Part shown: one piece after another, positions 25,157 through 34,419 of the stretch | Numbering within the stretch: the first letter of the stretch is position 1 | Layout of the letters: each line of letters opens with the position of its first letter | Source: JBBDSJ01 sp040905025 | Lineage (GTDB): Bacteria; Pseudomonadota; Gammaproteobacteria; Methylohalomonadales; Methylohalomonadaceae | Direction of reading: 5' to 3' | NCBI GenBank assembly: GCA_040905025.1 | Contig: JBBDSJ010000122.1 | Location: 1 to 64,000 of the forward strand | DNA length: 64,000 bases | Program-made: the position numbers and the translations under genes | The notes under the pieces: model-generated | What the model was told of the DNA's origin: nothing | The model's database searches: none | What the model saw: the letters and a program-made list of their open reading frames with translations, nothing else

Positions 25157-26371
25157 TCAGGTCCGGTATTCAGCATTTATCCGGACATAGTCATATGATA
25201 AATCACAGGTCCAGACACTTGTAGTTGCATTGCCCCGGCCCAGATTCACGTGAATAGTGAATTCCGGTTTCGACATGACCGCTTGTGCTGCGGCTTCCTG
25301 ATAATCCAGGGCGCGACCGCCTTCACGTGCAAGGCAGACATCGTCCAGATGAATTGTTACAAGATTGATATCCATGTCTTCCGGGCCACTACGGCCTATG
25401 GCAGCGAGAATTCGTCCCCAGTTCGGATCAGCTGCAAACAATGCCGTTTTAACCAGTGGAGATTCAGCAATAGCATAGGCGATTTGCAAACATTCGTGCT
25501 CATTCTGACCTTCGGCGACAGCAATCGTGACAAATCGTGTCGCGCCCTCACCATCGCGTACTACCGCCTGCGCAAGCCGGGAGGCCAATTCAAACACTGC
25601 TGATCTGAATATATTCAGGGCGTCAGTGTCGTCAGCAGCAATAGTTACAGACTTGCCGCTGGCGAGTAACAGGCAGGCATCATTGGTCGATGTATCACCA
25701 TCAATCGTAATGCGATTGAACGTTTTATCAACCACTTCATCAAGACAGTTTTGTATCAGGTCCTGTGGCAACTGTGCATCTGTTGCCATGAAGGCCAGCA
25801 TGGTTGCCATATTCGGTTTGATCATACCGGCACCTTTTGCAATACCGGTAAACGTGACGGTCTGACCATTAATACTACGGCTCAGGCTGTACCCCTTTGG
25901 CAGAGTATCCGTAGTCATGATAGCCCGCGCTGCTGCCAGCCAGTTATCCGGACCAAGATCAGCCAGTGCGTCAGGCAATCTCGCATAAATACGATCCAGT
26001 GGCAGAGGTTCGCCTATCACACCGGTTGAAAACGGGAGAATATTCTCGATATTGGTAGCTGTCAGCGCAGCGACAGCTGCACAGCAATCAAGCGCGGCCT
26101 GATATCCCGCCGTCCCGGTGCCGGCATTCGCATTACCACTATTGATCAGGCAGTAGCGTGGTGATTGTGCCTGTAAATGTTTGCGTGCGATTTGTACCGG
26201 CGCGGCACAAAAACGATTGCGGGTAAATGCAGCGGCCGCCAAACCGCCTGCTTGCATTTCAATAATAAGTAAATCAGCGCGATCAGGTTTACGAATACCG
26301 GCAGCGGCGGTGCCAAGCCGAATACCGGCAACTGGATGCAGTTCCGGAACAGCCGGCAAACCTACAGCCAT
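25157..26371 (-). CDS. argJ: Bifunctional ornithine acetyltransferase / N-acetylglutamate synthase
   Basis: The 404-residue enzyme recycles acetyl groups in arginine synthesis. It shows the self-cleavage and nucleophile motif KGAGMIKPNMATML (Thr of ATML becomes the N-terminus of the beta chain), TNDACLLLASG and ADPNWGRILAAIGRSG, and ends with the conserved YxRINAEYRT. Length is typical. It lies 15 bases after secA on the same strand and may share its transcript. Confidence 0.96.
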   Translation of the reverse strand: MAVGLPAVPELHPVAGIRLGTAAAGIRKPDRADLLIIEMQAGGLAAAAFTRNRFCAAPVQIARKHLQAQSPRYCLINSGNANAGTGTAGYQAALDCCAAVAALTATNIENILPFSTGVIGEPLPLDRIYARLPDALADLGPDNWLAAARAIMTTDTLPKGYSLSRSINGQTVTFTGIAKGAGMIKPNMATMLAFMATDAQLPQDLIQNCLDEVVDKTFNRITIDGDTSTNDACLLLASGKSVTIAADDTDALNIFRSAVFELASRLAQAVVRDGEGATRFVTIAVAEGQNEHECLQIAYAIAESPLVKTALFAADPNWGRILAAIGRSGPEDMDINLVTIHLDDVCLAREGGRALDYQEAAAQAVMSKPEFTIHVNLGRGNATTSVWTCDLSYDYVRINAEYRT

Positions 26372-26386
26372 ACTACTGCTCCAGCC

Positions 26387-29122
26387 TCAGGCCAGTTTGC
26401 CATGGCATTGTTTGTATTTCTTGCCGGAACCACAGGGGCACGGCTCATTCCGGCCCACCTTGCGACCTTCACGAACCACTGTTTCGGGCTTTGCCGGACG
26501 TTGTGCCAGTTGCGGCTGCTGTGGTTGTTGAGTGGCGCTGTCGCCCTGCAAGGCATCGGGGGCAGCCGGATGATTGAATTGCATACGCGCAGCCACTGCC
26601 TGACGCTGGCGTTCGGCAGCAGCTTCCATATCAGCTTCCGATCGTAACTGTACCCGTGCCAGAATGCTGATCATTTCACGTTTGGCGTTATCCAGCATTT
26701 GTACAAACAGATCGAATGCATCTTTCTTGAATTCCTGTTTTGGATTTTTGGCAGCATAACTGCGTAAACCTATTCCCTGACGCAGATGATCCAGGGCAGC
26801 CAGATGCTCCATCCAGTGCCGATCCAATACATCCAGCATCAGCTGCTTTTCAACACGGCGCATCAAATCTGCACCAAAAGCAGCTTCCTTGTCTCTGGCT
26901 GCGGTCTCTGCCGCTGTGATGATTTTCTCACGCAGGCCCTCTTCATCAAGCTTGTCATCCTGCTCCAGCCACTCAGCCAACGGTAGCTCCAATGAGAATT
27001 CCTGCGCCAGTATCTGGGTTAATCCTTCAATATCCCATTGTTCATCAATACTGCCAGGCGCAACATAATCACTGACGACACTATCAATAATCTCTGCACG
27101 AATTGCCTGAATGTTCTCAGAAACATCCTCAACATCAAGCAGTTCGTTGCGCTGCTCGTAAACCACTTTACGCTGATCATTTGCAACATCGTCATAGTCA
27201 AGCAGGTGTTTACGTATATCAAAGTTGTGCGCTTCCACCTTGCGCTGGGCATTTTCGATTGCCTTGGTCACCCAGGGATGCTCGATTGCCTCGCCCTCTT
27301 CCATGCCAAGCTTTTGCATCCAGCCGGAAACCCGGTCTGAGGCAAAAATGCGCATGAGATTGTCTTCCAGTGACAGATAAAATCGACTGGAACCCGGATC
27401 GCCCTGACGACCGGAACGGCCGCGCAACTGGTTATCAATACGGCGTGATTCGTGTCTTTCGGTACCGATAATATGCAATCCGCCAGCACGGATAACCTCA
27501 TCATGCCGTTGTTGCCAGGCTTCCCGGATAGCATTTATTGCCGCCTCATCGGCATCCTCAAGAGCATCAATTTCAATATCCGGATTGCCGCCAAGCACAA
27601 TATCAGTACCGCGACCTGCCATGTTGGTAGCAATCGTTACCGCGCCCGGGCGGCCGGCCTGGGCAATAATCTCGGCTTCCTTTTCATGAAATTTTGCATT
27701 CAATACCTGGTGTTCAATATTTTCCTTTTGCAACAGTCCCGACAGATACTCGGAAACTTCAATTGAGGTTGTTCCGACCAGTACCGGCTGTTTACGCTGA
27801 CGACAGTCCTTAATATCCGCGACAACAGCATCGTATTTTTCCCGTGCAGTTAAAAACACCATGTCGCCATGATCAAGACGGATCATGGGCATGTTTGTGG
27901 GAATGACCAGCACTTCAAGACCGTAAATCTGCTGAAACTCAAAAGCTTCGGTGTCTGCGGTACCGGTCATGCCGGAAAGCTTCTTGTATAGACGAAAATA
28001 ATTCTGGTAAGTAATCGAGGCGAGTGTCTGATTCTCACTCTGAATGGGTACTCCTTCCTTGGCTTCTATCGCCTGATGCAATCCTTCCGACCAGCGCCGA
28101 CCCGGCATTGTCCGGCCGGTAAATTCATCCACAATAATGACCTGATTATCCTTGATGATATAGGCAACATCACGCTGAAACAGTACATGCGCACGTAATG
28201 CTGCATTCAGATGGTGGAATATGCTGATATTGACTGCATCATAAAGACTTTGCCCGGCTTCGAGGATGCCGGCGTCAGTAAGCATGTTTTCAACTTTTTC
28301 ATGGCCTGATTCGGTTAGATACACCTGCTTGGATTTTTCATCCACGCTGTAATCGCCAGGCCCATCCTCTTCCTGCTGGCGTATCAGCTTCGGTACCAGT
28401 TTATTGATTTTCTGATACAGATCGGTCTTGTCATCAACCGCCCCTGAAATAATCAGCGGCGTACGTGCTTCATCAATTAAAATCGAATCAACTTCATCGA
28501 CAATCGCAAAATTCAGTCCACGCTGCACCCGGCCATCGGTAGATTTGGCCATGTTGTCACGCAAGTAATCAAAACCGAATTCGTTATTGGTGCCATAGGT
28601 AATATCGGCGGCGTAGGCTTCGCGTCGCTGATCAGCATCAAGCCCGGAAATGATGACGCCAACACGCAACCCCAGCAATTCATGTATCTTGCCCATCCAG
28701 TTGGCATCACGTTGGGCAAGATAATCATTGACTGTGATGATATGCACACCATTACCGGTGAGTGCATTCAGATAGGCGGGTAATGTAGAGACAAGCGTTT
28801 TACCTTCACCGGTACGCATTTCGGCGATATTGCCAAGATTCAGTACCATGCCACCAATAAGCTGTACATCGAAATGGCGCAATCCGAGAACACGTTTACT
28901 GGCTTCACGCACTACAGCAAAAGCCTCGGGCAGTAACGAGTCCAGACTTTCGCCCTGTTGATAGCGTTCACGAAAATCATCCGTTTTGGCACGTAAATCA
29001 GAATCGGATAACTGTTCGAACTCGACTTCGAATGCATTTATCTGACCAACTGTTTTTTGCATGCGTTTTAATGCACGCTCATTACGACTACCAAATACTT
29101 TTTTTACTAACCCGCTGATCAT
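26387..29122 (-). CDS. secA: Preprotein translocase ATPase SecA
   Basis: The 911-residue motor drives secretion through SecYEG. It has the DEAD-type nucleotide-binding domain with MRTGEGKT (Walker A, about 102-109) and VDEVDSILIDEARTPL, the preprotein crosslinking domain, NBD2 with GRGTDIVLGGN and RGRSGRQGDPGSS, the helical scaffold/wing region, and a C-terminal zinc tail CPCGSGKKYKQCHG that binds SecB and lipid. No Shine-Dalgarno is evident before the ATG; instead a short ORF (29119-29250) overlaps the start by ATGA. argJ follows 15 bases later. Confidence 0.97.
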   Translation of the reverse strand: MISGLVKKVFGSRNERALKRMQKTVGQINAFEVEFEQLSDSDLRAKTDDFRERYQQGESLDSLLPEAFAVVREASKRVLGLRHFDVQLIGGMVLNLGNIAEMRTGEGKTLVSTLPAYLNALTGNGVHIITVNDYLAQRDANWMGKIHELLGLRVGVIISGLDADQRREAYAADITYGTNNEFGFDYLRDNMAKSTDGRVQRGLNFAIVDEVDSILIDEARTPLIISGAVDDKTDLYQKINKLVPKLIRQQEEDGPGDYSVDEKSKQVYLTESGHEKVENMLTDAGILEAGQSLYDAVNISIFHHLNAALRAHVLFQRDVAYIIKDNQVIIVDEFTGRTMPGRRWSEGLHQAIEAKEGVPIQSENQTLASITYQNYFRLYKKLSGMTGTADTEAFEFQQIYGLEVLVIPTNMPMIRLDHGDMVFLTAREKYDAVVADIKDCRQRKQPVLVGTTSIEVSEYLSGLLQKENIEHQVLNAKFHEKEAEIIAQAGRPGAVTIATNMAGRGTDIVLGGNPDIEIDALEDADEAAINAIREAWQQRHDEVIRAGGLHIIGTERHESRRIDNQLRGRSGRQGDPGSSRFYLSLEDNLMRIFASDRVSGWMQKLGMEEGEAIEHPWVTKAIENAQRKVEAHNFDIRKHLLDYDDVANDQRKVVYEQRNELLDVEDVSENIQAIRAEIIDSVVSDYVAPGSIDEQWDIEGLTQILAQEFSLELPLAEWLEQDDKLDEEGLREKIITAAETAARDKEAAFGADLMRRVEKQLMLDVLDRHWMEHLAALDHLRQGIGLRSYAAKNPKQEFKKDAFDLFVQMLDNAKREMISILARVQLRSEADMEAAAERQRQAVAARMQFNHPAAPDALQGDSATQQPQQPQLAQRPAKPETVVREGRKVGRNEPCPCGSGKKYKQCHGKLA

Positions 29123-29250
29123 AAAAAATCCAGTTTGGGGAAATTCGACAGGAAAAAACTGAGACGGACGCTGTAGAGCGGTACCTGTGCTAAAGCCAGA
29201 GGTTCCTGCAGTGCATTACTGCCCGGTAATTTCAGATTCTGCCTGACCAT
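29119..29250 (-). CDS. Possible short leader ORF overlapping the secA start (unconfirmed)
   Basis: A 43-codon frame starts at an ATG (29248-29250) and ends in a TGA that overlaps the secA ATG by four bases. It encodes MVRQNLKLPG ... FFLSNFPKLDFL with no signal sequence and no recognised relative. The start lacks a clear Shine-Dalgarno, as does secA itself. E. coli regulates secA by a translated leader gene, secM, but the sequence here shares no SecM arrest motif. It may be a coupling leader peptide or chance. Confidence 0.25.
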   Translation of the reverse strand: MVRQNLKLPGSNALQEPLALAQVPLYSVRLSFFLSNFPKLDFL

Positions 29251-29277
29251 ATAAAAGCGATTCGTCACAAACAAACA

Positions 29278-29304
29278 CGGCCGCCAGGTGGGCACCTGCG
29301 GCCG
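29278..29304 (-). terminator. Hairpin terminator after the M23 peptidase gene
   Basis: CGGCCGCCAGGTG pairs with CACCTGCGGCCG with one bulged base; on the minus strand the stem is followed by TGTTTGTTTG. It lies about 32 bases after the peptidase stop and upstream of secA, so secA probably has its own promoter in the 150 bases that follow. Confidence 0.75.
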
Positions 29305-29335
29305 GTCTCGCGTCATATGACGGGAATAACTGCGT

Positions 29336-30262
29336 TTAGTTTACCGAAATATACTGCTTTGGGTTAACGGTTTTACCATCGTGCATGACTTCAAAGTGCA
29401 GATGGACCCCGGTAGAACGGCCTGTATCGCCCATCAGGGCTATCGGGGCCCCCTTGTCGACCCGCTCGCCAACACTCACCAGGTTCTCCCTGTTGTGGGC
29501 ATAGCGGGTAACGTAGCCATCACCGTGGTTGATTTCCACCATATTGCCATAACCACCGTTACGCCCCGAATAGGTCACTACGCCTGCCGCAACCGAGTGG
29601 ATGTGGGTCCCCACCTTGCCGGCAAAATCAATGCCGGTGTGCATCTCACGGCGGCCACTGATCGGATTGCTGCGCATACCGAAAAGAGACGAGACCCAAC
29701 CGCCCCGGACCGGACTGCCTGCCGGCAGAATGTCCTCACGCAAATTACGGTTCATCAACAAGCGTTCCATTGCCGTCAGTTTATCGGCGCGCTCATCGAG
29801 CTCACGCGTCAGCTCGTCCAGTGCTGCGACCAGATCCCCCTGTTCCATATCAGTCTGGAGCTCAGGCATCGGGCCGCCCATGCCTGGAGGGCTGTCAACG
29901 CCAAAATCAAAATCTTCGAGGTCCGCCATATTGGCCAGCCGTGCACCGAGCGCGTCGAGACGGAAAATATGTCCTTGCAGCTTGCTGAGCCGGGCTGCCA
30001 TTGCGCTTAGCTGCTGATTGGCTGAATCCTTGGCGCTGGCTATCTGTTCACGTTGTTCGGCGAGTTCCTGCCGCCAGATATGACCCGCGTTGTCATAGAC
30101 ATGAGCCATGCTCTGGTCGCTATAACCCTGTGCAAATTGCACGCCGCCATAGAACACGCCGGTAGCCAGTGCGGCAGTCAGTATGACAAACAGGCCCAGT
30201 TGCAGAGGACCCAGTTGCAAACGTGTACTGGTGCCGTAACGATTAATTAATATAAATTGCAT
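29336..30262 (-). CDS. M23 family metallopeptidase (LytM domain)
   Basis: The 308-residue protein has an N-terminal membrane anchor (about 17-40), a coiled coil (about 60-170: EQREQIASAKD and LDELTRELDERADKL) and a C-terminal M23/LytM domain with zinc ligands in MHTGIDFAG and GVHLHFEVMHDG, plus HGDGYVTRYAHN. Active ligands are intact, so it may cut peptidoglycan cross-bridges. The start MQFILINRYGTS at 30262 is preferred over 30292 because it matches the typical N-terminus. Pseudomonas carries a homologue in the same place between secA and lpxC. It is divergent from the dciA-like gene. Confidence 0.88.
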   Translation of the reverse strand: MQFILINRYGTSTRLQLGPLQLGLFVILTAALATGVFYGGVQFAQGYSDQSMAHVYDNAGHIWRQELAEQREQIASAKDSANQQLSAMAARLSKLQGHIFRLDALGARLANMADLEDFDFGVDSPPGMGGPMPELQTDMEQGDLVAALDELTRELDERADKLTAMERLLMNRNLREDILPAGSPVRGGWVSSLFGMRSNPISGRREMHTGIDFAGKVGTHIHSVAAGVVTYSGRNGGYGNMVEINHGDGYVTRYAHNRENLVSVGERVDKGAPIALMGDTGRSTGVHLHFEVMHDGKTVNPKQYISVN

Positions 30263-30314
30263 AGCGATTGCGCTGTCGTTACCCAGCCTCATCGATCGAG
30301 GTTAGAATAGGGTT

Positions 30315-30770
30315 ATGTCAGTTCAGAATCTCGGTTCAATCCTGCGTCGAAATCCCCAGTTGTTACAAATGGCTGAACAGTTGCGGCATCTGGCAACGAT
30401 CAGGAAAATCCTGGATGAAGTCCTGCCGCCTGCAGTCGCTGCTCATACCCGGGCAGCGGCTGTTAATGCCGGCATTCTGACAGTGCATACCGACTCCCCG
30501 GCATGGGCTGCAAAACTTCGTTTTCTGACGCCGGATTTGTTGCAGGCTGTACACAGCCATGCTCAAAATCATGACAATGCACTACTCGCAACTATCAAGA
30601 CTGTACGCGTCAAGTCGGTACCACCGACCATTCCGAGCGAGAAAACTCCAGTGAGTCTGACGCCTCTGTCCTCACAGACGGCGCGGCTGCTTCAGGATGT
30701 CGCCCTTTCCATAGACGACCCCAAACTTCGTTCGGCATTACAACGTCTGGCCAATAACACCAAAACCTAG
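30315..30770 (+). CDS. dciA: DciA-like (DUF721) protein, putative replicative helicase loader
   Basis: The 151-residue protein has the DUF721 domain at about 18-100 with LRHLATIRKILDEVLP and the conserved TVHTDSPAWAAKLRFLTPDLL. DciA loads or activates DnaB in bacteria lacking DnaC, which fits a non-enterobacterial lineage. The C-terminal third is Ser/Thr/Pro-rich and probably flexible. It is convergent with lpxC and divergent from the M23 peptidase gene, the position this gene holds in Pseudomonas. Confidence 0.82.
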   Translation: MSVQNLGSILRRNPQLLQMAEQLRHLATIRKILDEVLPPAVAAHTRAAAVNAGILTVHTDSPAWAAKLRFLTPDLLQAVHSHAQNHDNALLATIKTVRVKSVPPTIPSEKTPVSLTPLSSQTARLLQDVALSIDDPKLRSALQRLANNTKT

Positions 30771-30796
30771 GCCGGCATTGCTGCCTTTTTCTTCCA

Positions 30797-30825
30797 GGGA
30801 GCCTCTGGTTAATTCAGAGCTTCCC
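30797..30825. repeat. End-only inverted repeat related to the element at 56530-56724
   Basis: GGGAGCCTCTG, seven bases GTTAATT, then CAGAGCTTCCC. The left arm resembles the right end of the 195-base element (GGAACCTCTGATTAATT) and the right arm, read inward from the other strand, resembles its left end (GGAAGCTCTGAAT). It may be what is left when the middle of such an element is deleted. It lies between two convergent genes and could also act as a bidirectional terminator. Confidence 0.55.
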
Positions 30826-30858
30826 TGATTAATATACCCTTAACAGTTCGTTACCGAC

Positions 30859-31773
30859 TTACCAGCTGGCCGGTACCGATTGTACAAACGAAATAGGTAA
30901 TGCAACTTCATCCTCAAACGTCACCAGTTCCCAGGCAGATTCATCTGCCATCAGGTCACAAAGCAAACGGTTATTGAGGGCATGGCCCGACTTGTGGCCA
31001 CGAAATGCGCCAATCAGGCTGTGGCCGAGCAGGTACAGATCGCCGATGGCATCCAGGATTTTGTGTTTTACACACTCATCTTCATAGCGCAGGCCATCTT
31101 CATTCAGGATACGGTAATCATCAACGACAACGGCATTGTCCAGACTGCCGCCCAGCGCCAGATTGTTTTCCCGTAACAACTCCACATCCCGCATAAAACC
31201 GAACGTGCGCGCACGACTGACTTCTTTCACAAATGATGTTGTGGAGAAGTCGATTTCAGCGCTGCAGTTTTTTTCACTAAAGGCGGGGTGGTTGAATTCA
31301 ATAGAGAAGCCGACCTTGAAACCTTCAAACGGCTCGAACATCACCCATTTGTCGTCTTCCTGTACCCGGATTGGCTTCTTGATGCGGATAAATTTCTTCG
31401 GGGCATCCTGTTCCATAACCCCGGCTGACTGAATCAGGAATACAAACGGTCCGGCGCTGCCATCCATGATGGGGACCTCATCCGAGCTCAGATCAATGTA
31501 GGCATTATCGATACCGAAACCGGCCAGGGCAGATAACAGATGTTCGACCGTAGAAATGCGAACGTCGCCGTTCACCAATGTAGTCGACAGGCGAGTGTCA
31601 CCAACATTTTCCGGACGCGCGGCAATTTCTACCGCCGGATCGAGATCGACACGCCGAAAAACGATGCCGGTATTCGCGGCAGCGGGACGGAGCGTAAGGT
31701 AAACTTTTTTGCCTGTATGCAGGCCCACACCTGTGGCCCGAATAACATTTTTAAGTGTTCTTTGTTTTATCAT
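30859..31773 (-). CDS. lpxC: UDP-3-O-acyl-N-acetylglucosamine deacetylase
   Basis: The 304-residue zinc enzyme does the committed step of lipid A synthesis. Zinc ligands are visible: His in STVEHLLSAL (about 79) and His/Asp in KHKILDAIGDLYLLG (about 237 and 241); the general base His is in FRGHKSGHALNN. Length is as in E. coli (305). It is the last gene of the dcw run, 141 bases after ftsZ, and convergent with dciA. Confidence 0.97.
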   Translation of the reverse strand: MIKQRTLKNVIRATGVGLHTGKKVYLTLRPAAANTGIVFRRVDLDPAVEIAARPENVGDTRLSTTLVNGDVRISTVEHLLSALAGFGIDNAYIDLSSDEVPIMDGSAGPFVFLIQSAGVMEQDAPKKFIRIKKPIRVQEDDKWVMFEPFEGFKVGFSIEFNHPAFSEKNCSAEIDFSTTSFVKEVSRARTFGFMRDVELLRENNLALGGSLDNAVVVDDYRILNEDGLRYEDECVKHKILDAIGDLYLLGHSLIGAFRGHKSGHALNNRLLCDLMADESAWELVTFEDEVALPISFVQSVPASW

Positions 31774-31914
31774 CTAAACTCTGGTGCTCCAAAAAGCCAT
31801 ACCCGATGGCTCCCCTCTCAACCTACCGGGAATGAGTTTCATCTATAAAGACCTGTGCTGTCAAGTAGTTATCGTTGACAGTCGCCGTAACTATTGATAT
31901 TTGCCGATCCTGTC

Positions 31915-33057
31915 TCAGTCTGCCTGACGCCGCAAAAATGCCGGAATATCAAGGTAATCGGGATCGGATTCCTGCGGCTTGTGCGACTTGCCGCTGGCAT
32001 CCTGGTTCCGCATGACGGCTGGCCGATCCAGGGATTTGTAGTCGACTTCGGCACCGGCAGCCTGCACCAGCTTCACTTTGCCGGTTTCTTCCTGCTGCAC
32101 CGCCTGGCCAAGGCCGGTCGCGACAATGGTAACGCGCAAATCACCCTGCATGGCCGGGTCAATGACGGTTCCCACCACCACGGTGGCATTGTCAGAGGCA
32201 AAACCCTTGACCGTATTACCAACCTCATTGAACTCGCCAATCGACATATCCATACCGGCCGTAATATTGACCAGAATGCCGCGGGCACCGGACAGGTTAA
32301 CATCTTCCAGCAATGGACTGGAGATTGCTGATTCTGCCGCCTTGACGGCCCGATCGTCGCCCGTAGCCTTGCCGGATCCCATCATCGCCATACCCATTTC
32401 CGACATGACTGTACGGACATCGGCAAAATCAACGTTGATCAGCCCCGGCCGGGTGATGAGCTCAGCAATACCCTGTACCGCACCGAGCAGAACATCATTG
32501 GCCGCCTTGAATGCATCCAGCAGGCTGATCTTGTCTCCCAGTACTGACAGCAGTTTTTCATTCGGGATTGTGATCAGCGAGTCAACATACTGCGTCAGCT
32601 CCTTGATACCATCGTCGGCAATCTGACCACGCTTTTTGCCTTCAAACGCGAATGGCCGGGTCACCACGGCAACCGTGAGAATACCCATTTCACGGGCGAC
32701 CTGGGCGACGATGGGTGCCGCACCGGTACCGGTACCACCGCCCATGCCGGCAGTGATAAAGACCATGTCCGCACCTTCCAGTACATCCATGATACGGTCA
32801 CGATCCTCCAGTGCTGCCTGCCGGCCAACATCCGGATTGGCACCGGCACCTAGCCCCTTGGTGATATTGCTACCCAACTGCAACAGCGTTTTGGCTGTGG
32901 AATTTTTTAATGCCTGCGAGTCGGTATTACCGCAAATAAAATCGACTCCTTCAATATTGGCATTAACCATATGTTGCAGGGCGTTACCACCGCCACCGCC
33001 AACACCGATGACCTTGATAATGGCCGTCTGGTTCTCTGCATCGACTAGTTCAAACAT
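31915..33057 (-). CDS. ftsZ: Cell division GTPase FtsZ
   Basis: The 380-residue tubulin homologue forms the Z ring. It has the tubulin signature GGGTGTGAAP (about 107-116), the T7 loop NVDFADVR, and the C-terminal peptide DIPAFLRRQ that binds FtsA, ZipA and ZapD. The start follows a GGAGGATATCAAC ribosome binding site. A 124-base gap to ftsA holds a small GTTAC/GTAAC inverted repeat (33123-33137) and may contain an additional ftsZ promoter. Confidence 0.98.
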   Translation of the reverse strand: MFELVDAENQTAIIKVIGVGGGGGNALQHMVNANIEGVDFICGNTDSQALKNSTAKTLLQLGSNITKGLGAGANPDVGRQAALEDRDRIMDVLEGADMVFITAGMGGGTGTGAAPIVAQVAREMGILTVAVVTRPFAFEGKKRGQIADDGIKELTQYVDSLITIPNEKLLSVLGDKISLLDAFKAANDVLLGAVQGIAELITRPGLINVDFADVRTVMSEMGMAMMGSGKATGDDRAVKAAESAISSPLLEDVNLSGARGILVNITAGMDMSIGEFNEVGNTVKGFASDNATVVVGTVIDPAMQGDLRVTIVATGLGQAVQQEETGKVKLVQAAGAEVDYKSLDRPAVMRNQDASGKSHKPQESDPDYLDIPAFLRRQAD

Positions 33058-33181
33058 GTTGATATCCTCCGCGCGAAAAAATGAATATGTATCTGCCGTG
33101 AATCTGACCTTTTAAATAATGTGTTACCTGTTGTAACCCGGTACATGCAACCACCTTGTAAATGAGCTGTAATTGCATGGC

Positions 33182-34417
33182 CTAAAAATTGCCCTGGAAC
33201 CAGCCTTTCATGCGCTCCAGCAAACCCTGAAAACCGCCGTCCTTGTGCAAATGCGGCAGACTCTCACGCTGCTGCCGGAGACCGAACAACAACAGACCAA
33301 CGCCGGTCGCATGAATCGGATTACGCACAACGTCAGACAGGCCGGTCACGTACTGTGGCAAGCCCAGCCGCACCGGCATATGGAAAATCTCTTCCGCCAG
33401 ATCGACGGCACCTTCCATCTTCGAACTACCGCCGGTAAGCACCACACCGGCGGCGATCATGTCTTCAAAACCACTGCGCCGCAGTTCCGCCTGCACCAGT
33501 GTGAATAATTCCTCATATCTGGGCTCAACGACTTCGGCCAGCGTCTGGCGCGCAAGCCGCCGTGCCGGTCGGTCACCGACGCTCGGTACTTCAATAGTTT
33601 CATCCGGACTCGCCAGCTGCGTTAACGCACAGGCATATTTGATCTTGATGTCTTCGGCATGCTGCGTCGGTGTTCGCAGTGCCACGGCGATATCGTTGGT
33701 GACCTGATCGCCGGCAATCGGAATAACTGCGGTATGCGCGATGGCGCCGCCGGTAAATACGGCGATATCGGTTGTGCCACCACCAATATCGACCAGACAA
33801 ACACCCAGCTCTTTCTCATCTTCAGTCAACACTGACTGACTTGATGCCAGTTGCTCGAGAATAATATCGTCAACTTCAAGCCCGCAGCGGCGCACACACT
33901 TGATAATATTCTGCGCGGCACTGACTGCACCCGTGACCATATGTACCTTGGCTTCCAGCCGCACACCTGACATGCCAATCGGCTCTTTCACACCTTCCTG
34001 CGAATCGACCACGAATTCCTGCGGCAGGATATGCAGAATCTTCTGATCGGCCGGAATCGCCACTGCACGCGCCGCATCTATGACCCGATCGATATCACCG
34101 GCGGTCACTTCGTGATCCCGGATTGCCACTATGCCGTGCGAATTCAGGCTGCGGATATGGCTGCCGGCGATACCGGCATAGACTGAATGAATCTCGCAGC
34201 CGGCCATCAATTCAGCTTCTTCTATGGCACGCTGGATTGAATGCACGGTGGATTCAATGTTCACAACAACACCACGCTTTAATCCGCGTGACGGGTTTGA
34301 ACCGATGCCGATGATCTCGACCTCATCCTCGCCAACGATCTCACCAACAATCGCGACTACCTTGGATGTGCCAATATCGAGTCCTACAATCAGATTTTTG
34401 TCTGTTTTTCTGCCCAT
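33182..34417 (-). CDS. ftsA: Cell division protein FtsA
   Basis: The 411-residue actin-like protein tethers FtsZ to the membrane. It shows phosphate motif VGLDIGTSKV, DIGGGTTD, the SHS2/1C insert (about 85-165), VVLTGGSSKM and a C-terminal amphipathic helix (GLLERMKGWFQGNF) for membrane binding. It begins two bases after the ftsQ stop. Confidence 0.97.
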   Translation of the reverse strand: MGRKTDKNLIVGLDIGTSKVVAIVGEIVGEDEVEIIGIGSNPSRGLKRGVVVNIESTVHSIQRAIEEAELMAGCEIHSVYAGIAGSHIRSLNSHGIVAIRDHEVTAGDIDRVIDAARAVAIPADQKILHILPQEFVVDSQEGVKEPIGMSGVRLEAKVHMVTGAVSAAQNIIKCVRRCGLEVDDIILEQLASSQSVLTEDEKELGVCLVDIGGGTTDIAVFTGGAIAHTAVIPIAGDQVTNDIAVALRTPTQHAEDIKIKYACALTQLASPDETIEVPSVGDRPARRLARQTLAEVVEPRYEELFTLVQAELRRSGFEDMIAAGVVLTGGSSKMEGAVDLAEEIFHMPVRLGLPQYVTGLSDVVRNPIHATGVGLLLFGLRQQRESLPHLHKDGGFQGLLERMKGWFQGNF

Positions 34418-34419
34418 TT

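Noticed and set aside
29251..29316. A longer version of the short ORF before secA
   Set aside because: Its first codons lie inside the terminator hairpin of the M23 peptidase gene, so a start there would rarely be transcribed.
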